Made by a program: the position numbers and the translations under genes. The notes under the pieces are model-generated. The model saw only the letters and a program-made list of their open reading frames with translations, made no database searches and was not told the DNA's origin. Below, piece after piece: positions 34,729-44,198 of a DNA stretch of 64,000 nucleotides. Position 1 is the stretch's first letter. Each line of letters starts with the position of its first letter. Source of the stretch: Paenibacillus rhizovicinus (lineage in GTDB: Bacteria; Bacillota; Bacilli; Paenibacillales; Paenibacillaceae); the NCBI RefSeq assembly GCF_010365285.1, contig NZ_CP048286.1, positions 3,731,501-3,795,500 on the forward strand. The letters run 5' to 3'.

Positions 34729-35679
34729 TTAATCCAAATAAATGGGATTGGTAAACGCGAATTTACCAAACTTATCATAACATTCGATTCGGACGAATTT
34801 CTCGTCTCCGCGTAATTTTTTGCGAAGCGACGTGATATTCTCGCCCAACTCGATTTGATACTGGCGAAGATCGCCGTTCATGTAGATGCGCTCCACCGGC
34901 GAACATTCGAAGATGACTTCGTCATTCTCGATGCGGAAATCGTAAATTTCCGGACCTGTCGAGGAGTAGAAGCTGCCTTCGAGCAATGCGCTGATCACGG
35001 CGTTCCGCGTCAGCTCGGGAGCTTTGACAACGACCCAGCCGCCGAAGGAGTCGCAGTAGATGGAGTCAAGCGGATAATTGTTGTGATTATCGTCCGTCGC
35101 CGTGCCCCACAGCTTCTTGCCTTTGCGCAGCAGCGTCTCCCACATCACGCGGGAATTGCCCATGTTCTCCATCCATTCCGAGCAATGATTGTAAACTTCC
35201 AGCGCGAACAGATTCTCGAGCGCATAGACGTCCTCCCATTCTACCGTGGACCAGTGCGGATGGTTAAACATCACGATATTGCCTCGTGCCACCATGTCGT
35301 CGATGAATGCCTGCGCCGTCTCAAAGCCTACGAAATCCGGCCAAACGATGGGCTCCATATGCTTGAGCGGCTCTTTCGTCGCCGCTGCCAGGTGCTCGTC
35401 CGTCCCCATAATGACATGGAGATGGAAGATTCGGACATCGTCTTTCGGCATGCGAATGCCCACTTCGCTGGCGGGCAGCAGGATGAAATTCGGTTCGTTC
35501 TCCTGCTCGAAGTTGGAGAAGAAGTCATGCTCGGAGTGCGCAATGAAATGATACCCTTTTTGCTTATAAGCCTCGCGGAACTGTTCCGGCGTCAGCTTGC
35601 CGTCGGATAAGGTGGTATGTCCGTGCAAATTGCCTTTATACCAGCTGCCGCCGTCCATAAATCCGTTTCTTGTCGCCAT
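34729..35679 (-). CDS. PHP-domain metal-dependent phosphoesterase
   Basis: 316 residues from the ATG at 35679 (GGGAGAGA upstream); the frame is open further, but that part overlaps the solute-binding gene. PHP motifs: WYKGNLHGHTTLSDG, FIAHSEHDFF, the acidic PASEVGIRM and IVMFNHPHWS. The C-terminal ~90 residues are a beta domain (EIYDFRIENDEVIFECSPVERIY). This form of PHP protein is often next to sugar ABC transporters in Paenibacillus-type genomes. It likely hydrolyses a phosphoester or diester brought in by the ABC system; 26 bases separate it from the binding protein. Confidence 0.88.
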   Translation of the reverse strand: MATRNGFMDGGSWYKGNLHGHTTLSDGKLTPEQFREAYKQKGYHFIAHSEHDFFSNFEQENEPNFILLPASEVGIRMPKDDVRIFHLHVIMGTDEHLAAATKEPLKHMEPIVWPDFVGFETAQAFIDDMVARGNIVMFNHPHWSTVEWEDVYALENLFALEVYNHCSEWMENMGNSRVMWETLLRKGKKLWGTATDDNHNNYPLDSIYCDSFGGWVVVKAPELTRNAVISALLEGSFYSSTGPEIYDFRIENDEVIFECSPVERIYMNGDLRQYQIELGENITSLRKKLRGDEKFVRIECYDKFGKFAFTNPIYLD

Positions 35680-35705
35680 GTTGATGCTTCTCTCCCTTAC
35701 TCCGT

Positions 35706-37049
35706 TTATTTGTTTTCGTCGATGATTTGCTGCGCTGCTGCCGCGGCATGATGGATAACTTCCTTCGGATCCTTCGAGGTGTCGATCATCGCGCCTTTCA
35801 GATCGTCTAGAATAACCGTGTACATGGCCTTCCAGTTTTTCTGCCAAGGGCGGCTGTGCGCGAACTGCAGCTGGTCGATCGCCACTTGATATTGCGGTTT
35901 TTCTTGCAGCCATTGCTTCATTTCCGGCGTTTCCAGCGAAGACTTGGTCGTCGGCAAGTAGCCCGACGTCTTGAACAAGCTCGTCACGTTCTCGTCGTTC
36001 GCCAAGAAGTCAAGGAATTTACCCGCCGCCTTCTTCTGCTCTTCCGTCGCTTTGTCGAGGACGATCATGTTCGCGCCGCCGGTTACGACCACGTTCTTGC
36101 CGCCTTCTTGCGGCTGGAAGGCCACCGCGACGTTGAACTTGGCATTCGTGGTCAGATCGCCCATCGCGCCGACCGAATCCAAATCCATGGCCACCTTGCC
36201 GTCAAAGAAGTTTTGTTTAATGAGATCGGATTGATTGTCTTGCGCACTGTAGGCGTTAAGCATCGATTTATCGTTAACCATGTCTTGGAATAACTTAATG
36301 ATGCCGGTTCCCTTGTCGTTATCGAACACGACCTGCGTGCCGTCCTTGTTGACCATCTCGCCGCCATAGGAGTACACGGCAGACTCCCAGTACCAAGCAT
36401 CGGAATCCCAGTATCCCGAGAATCCATAGATTCCTTTCGCGGGGTTGCTCAGCTTTTTGGCGTATTCATGAAGTTCCGTCCATGTCTTGGGCCCTTTCGG
36501 ATCCAATCCGGCTGCCTTCAGCATATCGGCATTCATGTACAGAATAGGCGTGCTGCGGTTCATCGGCGCCGCTTTGAACGCGCCGTCTACATAGCTGGAT
36601 CGAGTCAAGCCTTCGTTATAGTTGGCGATGGTAGCTGGCGACATATATTTGCCTAAATCCGCCGCGATCGGATTATAGCGGGCCAGGAAGGATTCTTCGA
36701 TTTGGACGATAACGGGCGTGTTCTTCGCAACGAGCGCGGCCTCTAACTTCTCCGCTACGCCGTCATAGCCGCCTTGACCCGACATGACGATTTCAATATC
36801 CGGGTTTTGTTCGTTGAATTTTACGATTTCGTCCGCGATCAGCTTGCCGTTGCCGTTGGTCGGATCCCAGATCGACCAGAAATCGACTTTCACTTTCTCT
36901 TTGCCTGCTTCAGGAGTAGCTGCATTCGCATTTGCATTCGAACCGGCTTGCGCATTGTCTGATTTGTTCGACGTGCTGGAACAGCCGGTTACGGCGATTG
37001 CCGACGCCAAGATACCCATCATTGCTGCGTGCTTCGCATTCCATTTCAT
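35706..37049 (-). CDS. Ugp-type solute-binding lipoprotein
   Basis: 447 residues. A signal peptide with lipobox VTGCSS, a low-complexity Asn/Ala linker, then an SBP_bac_1 fold starting VKVDFWSIWDPTNGNGKLI, with VMSGQGGYDGVAEKLEAALVAKN and GFSGYWDSDAWYW. It resembles the glycerol-3-phosphate-binding UgpB group and other oligosaccharide-binding proteins of this size. It is followed by two permeases and an ATPase upstream in the operon. With a DeoR/GlpR regulator and two phosphoesterases at hand, a phosphorylated glycerol derivative is a reasonable guess. Confidence 0.9.
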   Translation of the reverse strand: MKWNAKHAAMMGILASAIAVTGCSSTSNKSDNAQAGSNANANAATPEAGKEKVKVDFWSIWDPTNGNGKLIADEIVKFNEQNPDIEIVMSGQGGYDGVAEKLEAALVAKNTPVIVQIEESFLARYNPIAADLGKYMSPATIANYNEGLTRSSYVDGAFKAAPMNRSTPILYMNADMLKAAGLDPKGPKTWTELHEYAKKLSNPAKGIYGFSGYWDSDAWYWESAVYSYGGEMVNKDGTQVVFDNDKGTGIIKLFQDMVNDKSMLNAYSAQDNQSDLIKQNFFDGKVAMDLDSVGAMGDLTTNAKFNVAVAFQPQEGGKNVVVTGGANMIVLDKATEEQKKAAGKFLDFLANDENVTSLFKTSGYLPTTKSSLETPEMKQWLQEKPQYQVAIDQLQFAHSRPWQKNWKAMYTVILDDLKGAMIDTSKDPKEVIHHAAAAAQQIIDENK

Positions 37050-37085
37050 TTGTCGCTAGCCTCCACTTGATTTTTATATTAAGGG

Positions 37086-37904
37086 TTACTTAATACCGTA
37101 GACAAAAGCACTCTTAATGAAGCGGTTCGCCGTCAGATAGAGAACGAGCACCGGGATGATCAACATCATGTTGCCTGCCATGACTTCATTCCAATGGGTG
37201 ACGCCGCGGGTATCGGCAACCAAGCTTTTAACCGTCATCGGCAAGGTTCGTACGGCTTCCGAATTGGTTAGGACGAGCGGCCAGAAGTAGTCGTTCCACT
37301 TGCCGATGCAGGTGAACAAGAGGGTGGTCAATAGGAAGGGCTTCGAGATCGGCACCATGAGCCGGGTAATGATCTGCAGCTCGGAGGCTTGGTCGAGCTT
37401 GGCGGCATCCAGCAATTCTTCGGGAATTTGCCGGAATGCCTGCGTCAGGAAGAAGATCGTAAAGGACGAGAACACAAATGGGACGATCAGGCCCCAGTAG
37501 GTGTCGAGCCAGTGCAAGTCGCTGACCAGCACGTACATGGGGACGAAGCTCACTTGGGTGGGCAGCACCAAGTCGACCAGGACCAGCGCGAAGAGAATAC
37601 CGGAGAACCTGAACTTCTTCTTGGCAAAGGCATAGGCAGCCGGTATACAAACGAGCAGCTGTCCGAATGCAACGGAGAGCGTGATGATCACGGAGTTCGT
37701 CGCGTAATGGAAGAAATGAATATGAATCCATGCCGTCTTGTAGTTGACGAGCTGCGGGACGTGCGGAATCAAGTCCGGCGGGAATTGGATGGATTCCACG
37801 TACGTTTTCAGGGAGGTACTCACTACCCAGGCGAACGGGAACGCGAACGTGAGGACTAACGCAAGGAGCATGAGGACGCGCATGGCTTTGACCGTATATC
37901 TCAT
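37086..37904 (-). CDS. Carbohydrate ABC transporter permease (UgpE/MalG type)
   Basis: 272 residues with six membrane segments. The EAA loop reads EELLDAAKLDQASELQIITRLMVPISKP, the contact site for the ATPase. It starts MRYTVKAMRVLMLLALV and ends FIKSAFVYGIK, as is usual for MalG/UgpE proteins. 17 bases from the upstream permease and 36 from the binding protein. Confidence 0.92.
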   Translation of the reverse strand: MRYTVKAMRVLMLLALVLTFAFPFAWVVSTSLKTYVESIQFPPDLIPHVPQLVNYKTAWIHIHFFHYATNSVIITLSVAFGQLLVCIPAAYAFAKKKFRFSGILFALVLVDLVLPTQVSFVPMYVLVSDLHWLDTYWGLIVPFVFSSFTIFFLTQAFRQIPEELLDAAKLDQASELQIITRLMVPISKPFLLTTLLFTCIGKWNDYFWPLVLTNSEAVRTLPMTVKSLVADTRGVTHWNEVMAGNMMLIIPVLVLYLTANRFIKSAFVYGIK

Positions 37905-37921
37905 CGTTACTTCATCCTCTT

Positions 37922-38800
37922 CTATTGATAGTGGACTTTCTTGGCGAAGAAGTAATAATTCGCGATGGCGACGATGCTCACGAACAGCATGAACAGGACC
38001 GAGCCCGCGCTTGCTTTACCGATATTGAACTGTAAGAATCCGATCTGATAGATCCAGTACACGACCAAATTCGTCGAATTCTCCGGTCCGCCCTTGGTCA
38101 TCAAGCTCACGATATCGAATGAACTGAAGGAAGCGATGGTCGCCGTAATGAACATGAAGAACAGCGTCGGCGACAGCAGCGGCAGCGTAATGCGGAACAG
38201 TCTTGTAAATCTCCCGGCATTGTCGAGCTTGGCGGCTTCATAAATGTAGCTGGGGATGGACTGCAGTCCTGCGATCACGATCATTACGCTGTAGCCAAGC
38301 CCTTTCCAAATGGTGACGATGATGATGGACATTAGCGACGTATCGGGACTCATCATCCATTTGAGCGTCGGCAGTCCAACCTGATGCAGCACGTAGTTGA
38401 GAATGCCCCTGCCCGGATCCATCAGCCACATCCACATCACGGTGATGGAGACGCTGGACAGAATGTGCGGCGTGAAGATAATGCTCTGCACGAGATTGTC
38501 CACCCATTTGTTCTCCTGAAAGAAGATTCCTAGCAGAAAGGCGAGTACCATCCCGATCACGACGGTAAAGAGGCTGTAATAGAGCGTGTTTCTCATGACC
38601 TTCCAGAACACGGGATCATGAAAAATGTTGATGTAGTTTTTCAATCCGACAAAGTGCTTCGTACCTAGCACGGTATCCCAGTTGAGGAAGCTGACCTGCA
38701 CCGCGAAGATGGCCGGATATAAGGAAAATACGCATACGAGAATGACGGCCGGCGCAATAAGCACATACGGGTTGCGAAGGATTTTATTAACCATACACAT
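37922..38800 (-). CDS. Carbohydrate ABC transporter permease (UgpA/MalF type)
   Basis: 292 residues, six membrane segments, EAA loop YIYEAAKLDNAGRFTRLFRITLPLLSP. The start region overlaps the stop of the ATPase gene (ATG 38800 or 38794) with no strong ribosome site, so translational coupling is expected. It pairs with the permease at 37086-37904. Confidence 0.92.
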   Translation of the reverse strand: MCMVNKILRNPYVLIAPAVILVCVFSLYPAIFAVQVSFLNWDTVLGTKHFVGLKNYINIFHDPVFWKVMRNTLYYSLFTVVIGMVLAFLLGIFFQENKWVDNLVQSIIFTPHILSSVSITVMWMWLMDPGRGILNYVLHQVGLPTLKWMMSPDTSLMSIIIVTIWKGLGYSVMIVIAGLQSIPSYIYEAAKLDNAGRFTRLFRITLPLLSPTLFFMFITATIASFSSFDIVSLMTKGGPENSTNLVVYWIYQIGFLQFNIGKASAGSVLFMLFVSIVAIANYYFFAKKVHYQ

Positions 38801-39872
38801 GGCTGGCCATTGGATTGCGAGTCACAGTGACACCCTCCATCGATGAGACCTTGTTCAACGCGGATTCGATCAGCTTCGCATCTCTCGTTCGCTGTTCATT
38901 GGTATCGAAGTAGTACAGATCATGCTCGGATATGTAGAGTTCGACCCGTTCTCCCGAATCGAAGTCGATTTCGGTCTTCATGATGATCGTGCCGAGGCCG
39001 GTCGCAACGTGGTATAAGTGATCCATTCCCAGCATTTCCTTGGTCATGATGATCCCGGAGGCTTGTACGCCTTGAAAATCCGCCTGCATCGTCTGCTTCA
39101 CTTTCTGGGGGCGAAAGCCGATCGTGCCGATGGCCGGCAGAAGGACCGTGTTCATGCCCGGATCGCCGATAAAGGTCGCCACGAACAGGTTGGACGGATT
39201 TACATACACTTCTTTCGGCGTACCTTGCTGCATGATAATCCCATGATTGAAGATCACGATATCCGTAGCCATCGTCATCGCCTCGATTTGATCGTGCGTG
39301 ACGAAGATGAACGTGGATTGCAAATTACGGTGCAGCTCAATGAGCTCGCTTCGCATTTGGTTGCGTAACTTGGCGTCCAAATTGGATAACGGTTCATCCA
39401 TTAGGAACACTTCGGGCTGTTTCGATATCGCTCTGGCCAGCGCAATCCGCTGACGTTGTCCGCCCGATAATGTGGAGGGCTTGGCGTTCACGTAATCCTG
39501 CAGACCGACCATGTTCACCACTTGCTCGACTCGTTTCCCGATCTCATCCTTGGGAAGCCTTATATTTTTCAAACCGAACTCGATATTCTTGCGCACTGTC
39601 ATATGAGGATAGATCGCATAGTTTTGGAATACCATGGCGATGCCTCGTTCGCCCGGTTCCGCCTTCGTGACGTCCTTGTCGCCAATGTACATCTGCCCGG
39701 CACTTACCTCCTCGAGTCCCGCGATCATGCGTAGAGCCGTCGTTTTGCCGCAGCCGGATGGGCCGAGAAGCACCGTGAAAGAACGATCTTTAATTTCAAG
39801 CTCCAAATTTTCGATGACGGTTTTTCCATTCGAGTACGTCTTCGTAATTTCTTTCATGTGAATGGCAGCCAA
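38787..39872 (-). CDS. Sugar ABC transporter ATPase (UgpC/MsmK type)
   Basis: 361 residues from a TTG with AAGGAG about nine bases upstream. Walker A LLGPSGCGKTTALRM, signature STLSGGQRQRIALARA, Walker B VFLMDEPLSNLD and the switch FVTHDQIEAMTMA are intact; a C-terminal OB-like (TOBE) domain follows (about 240-350). UgpC/MsmK/MalK-type ATPases energise sugar and glycerol-phosphate importers and sometimes serve several. First gene of the operon; the AT-rich 290-base gap upstream should hold the promoter. Confidence 0.93.
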   Translation of the reverse strand: MAAIHMKEITKTYSNGKTVIENLELEIKDRSFTVLLGPSGCGKTTALRMIAGLEEVSAGQMYIGDKDVTKAEPGERGIAMVFQNYAIYPHMTVRKNIEFGLKNIRLPKDEIGKRVEQVVNMVGLQDYVNAKPSTLSGGQRQRIALARAISKQPEVFLMDEPLSNLDAKLRNQMRSELIELHRNLQSTFIFVTHDQIEAMTMATDIVIFNHGIIMQQGTPKEVYVNPSNLFVATFIGDPGMNTVLLPAIGTIGFRPQKVKQTMQADFQGVQASGIIMTKEMLGMDHLYHVATGLGTIIMKTEIDFDSGERVELYISEHDLYYFDTNEQRTRDAKLIESALNKVSSMEGVTVTRNPMASHVYG

Positions 39873-40080
39873 CCTTCTCACTCCTTCCTGATCCAAACCC
39901 TATCTGTGGACGTGTTCTACTATTCGAATGATAAAGTTGCAGTGTAAAATCCAAATCAACTCCGAATTAATATCTTGTTAATTTTACTTTGTTTAATCTT
40001 TTTGTTCTTTTATGATTCTTTTTACCTATCATCTAAGGAATATCCAACCCGTTTGATCGGAGAGGTATACGTGAAAACGC

Positions 40081-40104
40081 AAAAAAGGCACCTGATTAGG
40101 TGCC
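40081..40104 (-). terminator. Terminator of the SLH gene
   Basis: GGCACCT/AGGTGCC with a four-base loop, followed on the minus strand by TTTTTTGCG. Confidence 0.88.
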
Positions 40105-40165
40105 GTCCGCAAGCTTTATTTTCGATTGCCGTATCGACCGTCGGCCGTCTTAATCAGCCGCCATT

Positions 40166-40795
40166 TCAATTCCCGGCCATGCCCGTCTCCCAAGCGGCAT
40201 AGATCATGGCGACGGCGCCAGCCCGCGTGAGCGGCTCGGCCGGCTTGAAGCCGTCTTCCGGGAACGCGTTCAGGACCCCGATCTTGAACAGCGCGGCTAC
40301 CGCCCCGCGGTTGGCAGCGGCAATATCAGCGCCGTCCTTGAAGGCGGATACGTCTTCGTCCGCGAGGTCGAGATGGAGCAGCGAGGCGAGCATGGACGCG
40401 CCTTCCTCGCGGGTGACGGCCTGGGCGGGCCGCATCAGGCCGCCGATGCTGTCGACGTATCCCGCCCGGAGAGCAATGGCGAAATCGCCGTCGTACCAGG
40501 CATCCCGGCGAAGGTCGGGATAATCCGCAGGGCCTGCATTCGTTAAGGCAAACGCGCGGTTGACGAAGGCGAGGAACTCGGCACGCGAGACGCTCTTGCC
40601 CAGCCGGACGGTCCCGTCGGCGTAGCCGTGCAGCCATCCTTTGGCCAGCCAATCATCCGATGTCGACGATGCCCAGAAACGGCTGGATTCCTGGGATGCC
40701 GCGCTTGGGGCGGCATAGCCCACAGCAGCGGCACCGGTCACTAAACTGAAGACAATCAGGAAGGAGAAGCTCATTCGTAATCGGCTCATTCGCAT
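40166..40795 (-). CDS. Secreted S-layer-homology (SLH) domain protein
   Basis: 209 residues from the ATG at 40795 (AAGGGAG upstream). A signal peptide ends near GYAAPSA. The rest is made of three SLH-like repeats: WLHGYADGTVRLGKSVSRAEFLAFVNRAF, then YPDLRRDAWYDGDFAIALRAGYVDSIGG with TREEGASMLASLL, and FKIGVLNAFPEDGFKPAEPLTRAGAVAMIYA. SLH domains bind pyruvylated wall polymers. No other domain is present, so it may act as a small wall-bound protein or an adaptor. It stands alone with its own terminator. Confidence 0.87.
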   Translation of the reverse strand: MRMSRLRMSFSFLIVFSLVTGAAAVGYAAPSAASQESSRFWASSTSDDWLAKGWLHGYADGTVRLGKSVSRAEFLAFVNRAFALTNAGPADYPDLRRDAWYDGDFAIALRAGYVDSIGGLMRPAQAVTREEGASMLASLLHLDLADEDVSAFKDGADIAAANRGAVAALFKIGVLNAFPEDGFKPAEPLTRAGAVAMIYAAWETGMAGN

Positions 40796-41005
40796 CAACG
40801 CTCCCTTGTATATAGTTGAATGGAGGGTCATAAAAACGCGGCGAGTGCCGCCAACGGCCAACGGCCGGCGGCCGGCTCACCTTGTGAGTTTCATTGTACG
40901 AAATTTATGGTGCGATAGCTGTCGAATGAAAGCGTATACGAAGGATTCCCCGAGCAAGAAGCGAATAGATACAAAGACGGTATCAATTCTTTGCGGAGGT
41001 GGCAT

Positions 41006-42040
41006 ATGAAAGCGCTGTTTATCGGGGGAACGGGAATTATCAGTTCCGCGATCACGAAACAATTATCGGAGACCGGGTGCGAGCTGTATCTGCTGAACCG
41101 GGGCAATCGCAGCGGCAGTCTGCCGAAGAACGTGCACGTTCTTCAAGCGGACATCAACGACGAGGCGCATGTCGCGCAATTGATCGCGGATTTGAATTTC
41201 GACGTCGTGGCGGACTTTATCGCCTTCCGCCCTGCGCAGCTGGAGCGGGACTTCCGGCTGTTTAGCGGGAAAACGAAGCAGTTTATCTTCATCAGCTCGG
41301 CGTCGGCTTACCAGAAACCGCTGTCCGATTATCGGGTGTCCGAGAGCACGCCGCTCGCGAATCCCTACTGGGAATACTCCAGGAACAAGATTGCCTGCGA
41401 AGAATATCTGATGAAGCAGTACCGCGAGAACGGGTTTCCGATTACGATCGTCCGGCCGAGCCATACGTACGACGAGCGCTCCATTCCGCTTGGCGTGCAT
41501 GGCAGCAAGGGCTCTTGGCAGGTCGCGAAGCGCATGCTCGAGAACAAGCCTGTCATTATACACGGCGATGGCACGTCCTTGTGGACGATGACGCACAACG
41601 GCGATTTTGCTCAAGGCTTCATCGGTCTCATGGGCAACCTGCATGCCATCGGAGAGTCGGTGCAAATTACGTCGGATGAAACGGTGACCTGGAACCAGAT
41701 CTATGCAGCCATTGCCGACGCGCTCGGCGTGAAGCTCCAGGCAGTCCATGTATCGTCGTCGTTCTTGGCGGCTTGCAGCCAAGAGGACTACACGGGCGGC
41801 TTGATCGGAGATAAAGCGAACTCCGTCGTATTCGACAATACGAAGCTGAAGCGGCTCGTTCCGGGATTCGCGGCGACCACGCGCTTCGATCAAGGAATCA
41901 AAGCGACGGTGAACCATATACTGGCCCATCCTGAACTGCAAACCGAAGACCCGGCCTTCGACGCATGGTGCGATAAAGTGATCGATGCGCTGCACGGGGC
42001 GGCCGAGGCGGTCAAGGAATCGCTCGCGATGAAGGAATAA
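41006..42040 (+). CDS. NAD-dependent epimerase/dehydratase (extended SDR)
   Basis: 344 residues. Rossmann start KALFIGGTGIISSAI, catalytic Tyr/Lys in YWEYSRNKIACEEYL, and a substrate region with RPSHTYDERSIPLG. It resembles NAD-dependent epimerase/isoflavone-reductase-like proteins found in sugar clusters. The ATG at 41006 with GCGGAGG is preferred over an upstream in-frame Met. 140 bases separate it from the FAD oxidoreductase in the same direction, so they may be co-transcribed. A weak cre-like sequence (two mismatches) lies near 40926. Confidence 0.85.
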   Translation: MKALFIGGTGIISSAITKQLSETGCELYLLNRGNRSGSLPKNVHVLQADINDEAHVAQLIADLNFDVVADFIAFRPAQLERDFRLFSGKTKQFIFISSASAYQKPLSDYRVSESTPLANPYWEYSRNKIACEEYLMKQYRENGFPITIVRPSHTYDERSIPLGVHGSKGSWQVAKRMLENKPVIIHGDGTSLWTMTHNGDFAQGFIGLMGNLHAIGESVQITSDETVTWNQIYAAIADALGVKLQAVHVSSSFLAACSQEDYTGGLIGDKANSVVFDNTKLKRLVPGFAATTRFDQGIKATVNHILAHPELQTEDPAFDAWCDKVIDALHGAAEAVKESLAMKE

Positions 42041-42180
42041 GGACAGCAAGTTATATCTGCCGGCGCAGAGGGTAGCGCGGAGATCAGACAACGACTGGCA
42101 GCAGGTCATCATTCATAGTATATGGCGGCGGCCCTGCGTATGCGGGTCTGCCGCTTCCTTAAGGGAGAGGAGCTATTGAA

Positions 42181-43467
42181 ATGCCAAGCCAAAGCCAATC
42201 TTATTCATTCCAGCGTCAGATCGAAACTTATTTGCATGCGGACATTATCGTTATCGGAGGGGGCCCTGCGGGCACGGCTGCCGCGATCGGCGCGGCAAGA
42301 AGCGGGAAGAAGGTAGCCCTGCTGGAGAAATCGGCGCAATTGGGCGGTATGGGGACGCTCGCTAACGTAAGCATTTTCATGCCTGTCGGCAATGTGACCG
42401 GCATCTACCGGGAGATCATCTCCGAGGTGCTGGCGGAATACTTGCCGGCGGATCACGATCAGTCCATCGCGCCGCAATATTCGCCGTTCCTGCTGCGGCA
42501 ATATTTTAACGAGAAGATGAAGAAAGAGAACGTGCAGGTCTTCTACCATTGCGAATTTATCGGCACGGTTCATGAGGATGGCCGGATCAATGCGGTTATC
42601 GTCTCGACGCGCGAAGGGCTGCGGGCTTTCGAAGCCGAGCAGTTCATCGATTGCACGGGCGATGCGCGGGTGGCGATCGACGCGGGCGTCCCTCATCGCA
42701 CGGGCAGGGAAGAGGATGGCCTCACGCAGCCGATGACGTTAATGTTCATGATGCAGAATACCGGCAAGCCGGTGACGCCCATACTGCCGGAAGGCTGCTA
42801 CCTCTATAACGAAGTGTCCGATCTGCCGCAAGGACGGAGACTCTATTGGGAGCAAAACAACGACGGTTCGCTGCTCGTCAACATGTCGCGGGTCAAGGCG
42901 AACGGCGCGAAGATCGAAGAGATCAACTACGCGGAAGTGGAAGCGCTGCGGCAAGTTTACTCCATCGCGCATTACTTGCAGCGGACGGGGTTCGAGACGT
43001 ACGCGCTGACGCATATCGCGCCGCAAACGGGCGTCAGGGAGACGAACCAAATCGAGGGGCTCTATACGTTGACCGAGCAGGACGTGGTGAGCGGCACGCG
43101 GTTCGCGGACGTGGTCGCGCAGACGAACTATGAAATCGACATCCACAGTCCCGATGCGAAGAAAACGACGGACGAGCGCCATGTCGACGGGTACGACATT
43201 CCGTATCGCTGCATGGTGCCCGAGGCGTTCGACAACCTGCTCGTCGCGGGCCGGGCGATCTCCGCGACGCATGTCGCGATGTCGTCCATGCGCGTGCAGG
43301 CGACATGTTATGCGCTTGGCCAGGCAGCGGGCGCGGCTGCGGCCATCTCGCTCGATACCGGTTGTTCGATGCGGGACGTTTCCATGCATCAGCTGCACGG
43401 CGAGCTGGAACGGCAGGGCGTCCGGTTTCTGGGACAGCGGGCCGGAAGCGTGCAGGCGGCAGATTAA
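42181..43467 (+). CDS. FAD-dependent oxidoreductase (FAD_oxidored family)
   Basis: 428 residues. The dinucleotide-binding motif ADIIVIGGGPAGTAAAIGAARSGKK-like starts near residue 20, followed by LLEKSAQLGGMGT, then FIDCTGDARVAIDAGV and, near the C-terminus, NLLVAGRAISATHVAMSS. This is the family with one FAD site and a GGxG-type start, often found with sugar-degrading genes. It probably oxidises a small substrate; which one is unknown. AGAGGAG lies eight bases before the ATG. Confidence 0.87.
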   Translation: MPSQSQSYSFQRQIETYLHADIIVIGGGPAGTAAAIGAARSGKKVALLEKSAQLGGMGTLANVSIFMPVGNVTGIYREIISEVLAEYLPADHDQSIAPQYSPFLLRQYFNEKMKKENVQVFYHCEFIGTVHEDGRINAVIVSTREGLRAFEAEQFIDCTGDARVAIDAGVPHRTGREEDGLTQPMTLMFMMQNTGKPVTPILPEGCYLYNEVSDLPQGRRLYWEQNNDGSLLVNMSRVKANGAKIEEINYAEVEALRQVYSIAHYLQRTGFETYALTHIAPQTGVRETNQIEGLYTLTEQDVVSGTRFADVVAQTNYEIDIHSPDAKKTTDERHVDGYDIPYRCMVPEAFDNLLVAGRAISATHVAMSSMRVQATCYALGQAAGAAAAISLDTGCSMRDVSMHQLHGELERQGVRFLGQRAGSVQAAD

Positions 43468-43543
43468 CGACAGCTAATAGTAGGATGCCGAGCTGATGCC
43501 GCATCCATGCAGCGGGATTCAACCGCATAAGACAAAGCCGCAC

Positions 43544-43579
43544 AAAGCCGCTCCAAGACCTTGGGGCGGCTTTCTTTTT
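43544..43579 (+). terminator. Terminator after the FAD oxidoreductase
   Basis: AAAGCCGC pairs with GCGGCTTT, with an inner CCAAG/CTTGG, followed by CTTTTTG. Confidence 0.8.
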
Positions 43580-43673
43580 GCTTTTGCGCATGCTTCGCCC
43601 TGTTCTGCACGGCAAAAATACCCGTATGGCGACGTGTTGCTTTTTAGGAACAGGCATGTTAAATTAACTTATG

Positions 43674-43704
43674 TAAAATTAAATTGTGTACAATTGAATT
43701 ATAA
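43674..43704. promoter_or_regulatory. OhrR-type operator upstream of ohr
   Basis: An AT-rich interrupted palindrome centred on AATTGTGTACAATT with flanking AAATTAA and GAATTATAA. It closely resembles the known B. subtilis ohrA operator for the peroxide-sensing MarR-family repressor OhrR. It lies 24 bases before the ATG, over the expected promoter. No ohrR gene is next to it. Confidence 0.75.
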
Positions 43705-43727
43705 TAAATCAAAAGGAGAGAGGCACA

Positions 43728-44153
43728 ATGGAGACACTATATACCGCAATCGCAACAGCAGAAGGTGGAAGAAACGGCAGGGTGGCCTCGTCCGACGGCG
43801 TCTTGGACGTCAATGTGCGGATGCCGAAAGCATTGGGCGGAAACGGCGAGGAAGGCACGAATCCGGAGCAATTGTTCGCCGCAGGCTATGCGGCCTGCTT
43901 CGACAGCGCGCTGAATTTGGTGGCTCGCATGCGGAAAGTGCAGCATACGGGAACGGACGTTACGGCGCATGTCAGCATTGGCAAAGCGGCGGACGGCGGA
44001 TTCGAGCTGGCGGCGCAGCTGCATGTGAACGTGGACGGCGTCGATCAGCAGACCGCCGAGGAGCTTGTTCAGGCGGCGCACGGCGTGTGCCCGTATTCCA
44101 GGGCGACCCGCGGCAACATTGACGTGAAGCTGGTCGTGAACGGACAGCATTAA
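43728..44153 (+). CDS. ohr: Organic hydroperoxide resistance protein (Ohr/OsmC)
   Basis: 141 residues, normal for Ohr. The peroxidatic and resolving cysteines lie in LFAAGYAACFDSALN and GVCPYSRATRGN, and the catalytic Arg region GGRNGRVAS is near the start. It is a thiol peroxidase that reduces organic and fatty-acid hydroperoxides with lipoyl electron donors. AAAGGAGAG upstream. Monocistronic between terminators, with an OhrR-like operator at its promoter. Confidence 0.95.
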   Translation: METLYTAIATAEGGRNGRVASSDGVLDVNVRMPKALGGNGEEGTNPEQLFAAGYAACFDSALNLVARMRKVQHTGTDVTAHVSIGKAADGGFELAAQLHVNVDGVDQQTAEELVQAAHGVCPYSRATRGNIDVKLVVNGQH

Positions 44154-44198
44154 GCGCTCGCTGTTTGTCATCATGGACATAATAGAGCATGGCCGAAT

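Noticed and set aside
34729-35913. Longer form of the PHP protein starting at 35913
   Set aside because: The added residues would overlap about 200 bases of the solute-binding protein gene, read as shadow sequence, and lack a ribosome site; 35679 has GGGAGAGA.
42041-42165. T-box-like leader before the FAD oxidoreductase
   Set aside because: AGGGTAGCGCGG only partly matches the T-box core AGGGTGGNACCGCG, and the following GC-rich hairpin near 42124-42156 lacks a T-run. The downstream gene is not an amino-acid gene.
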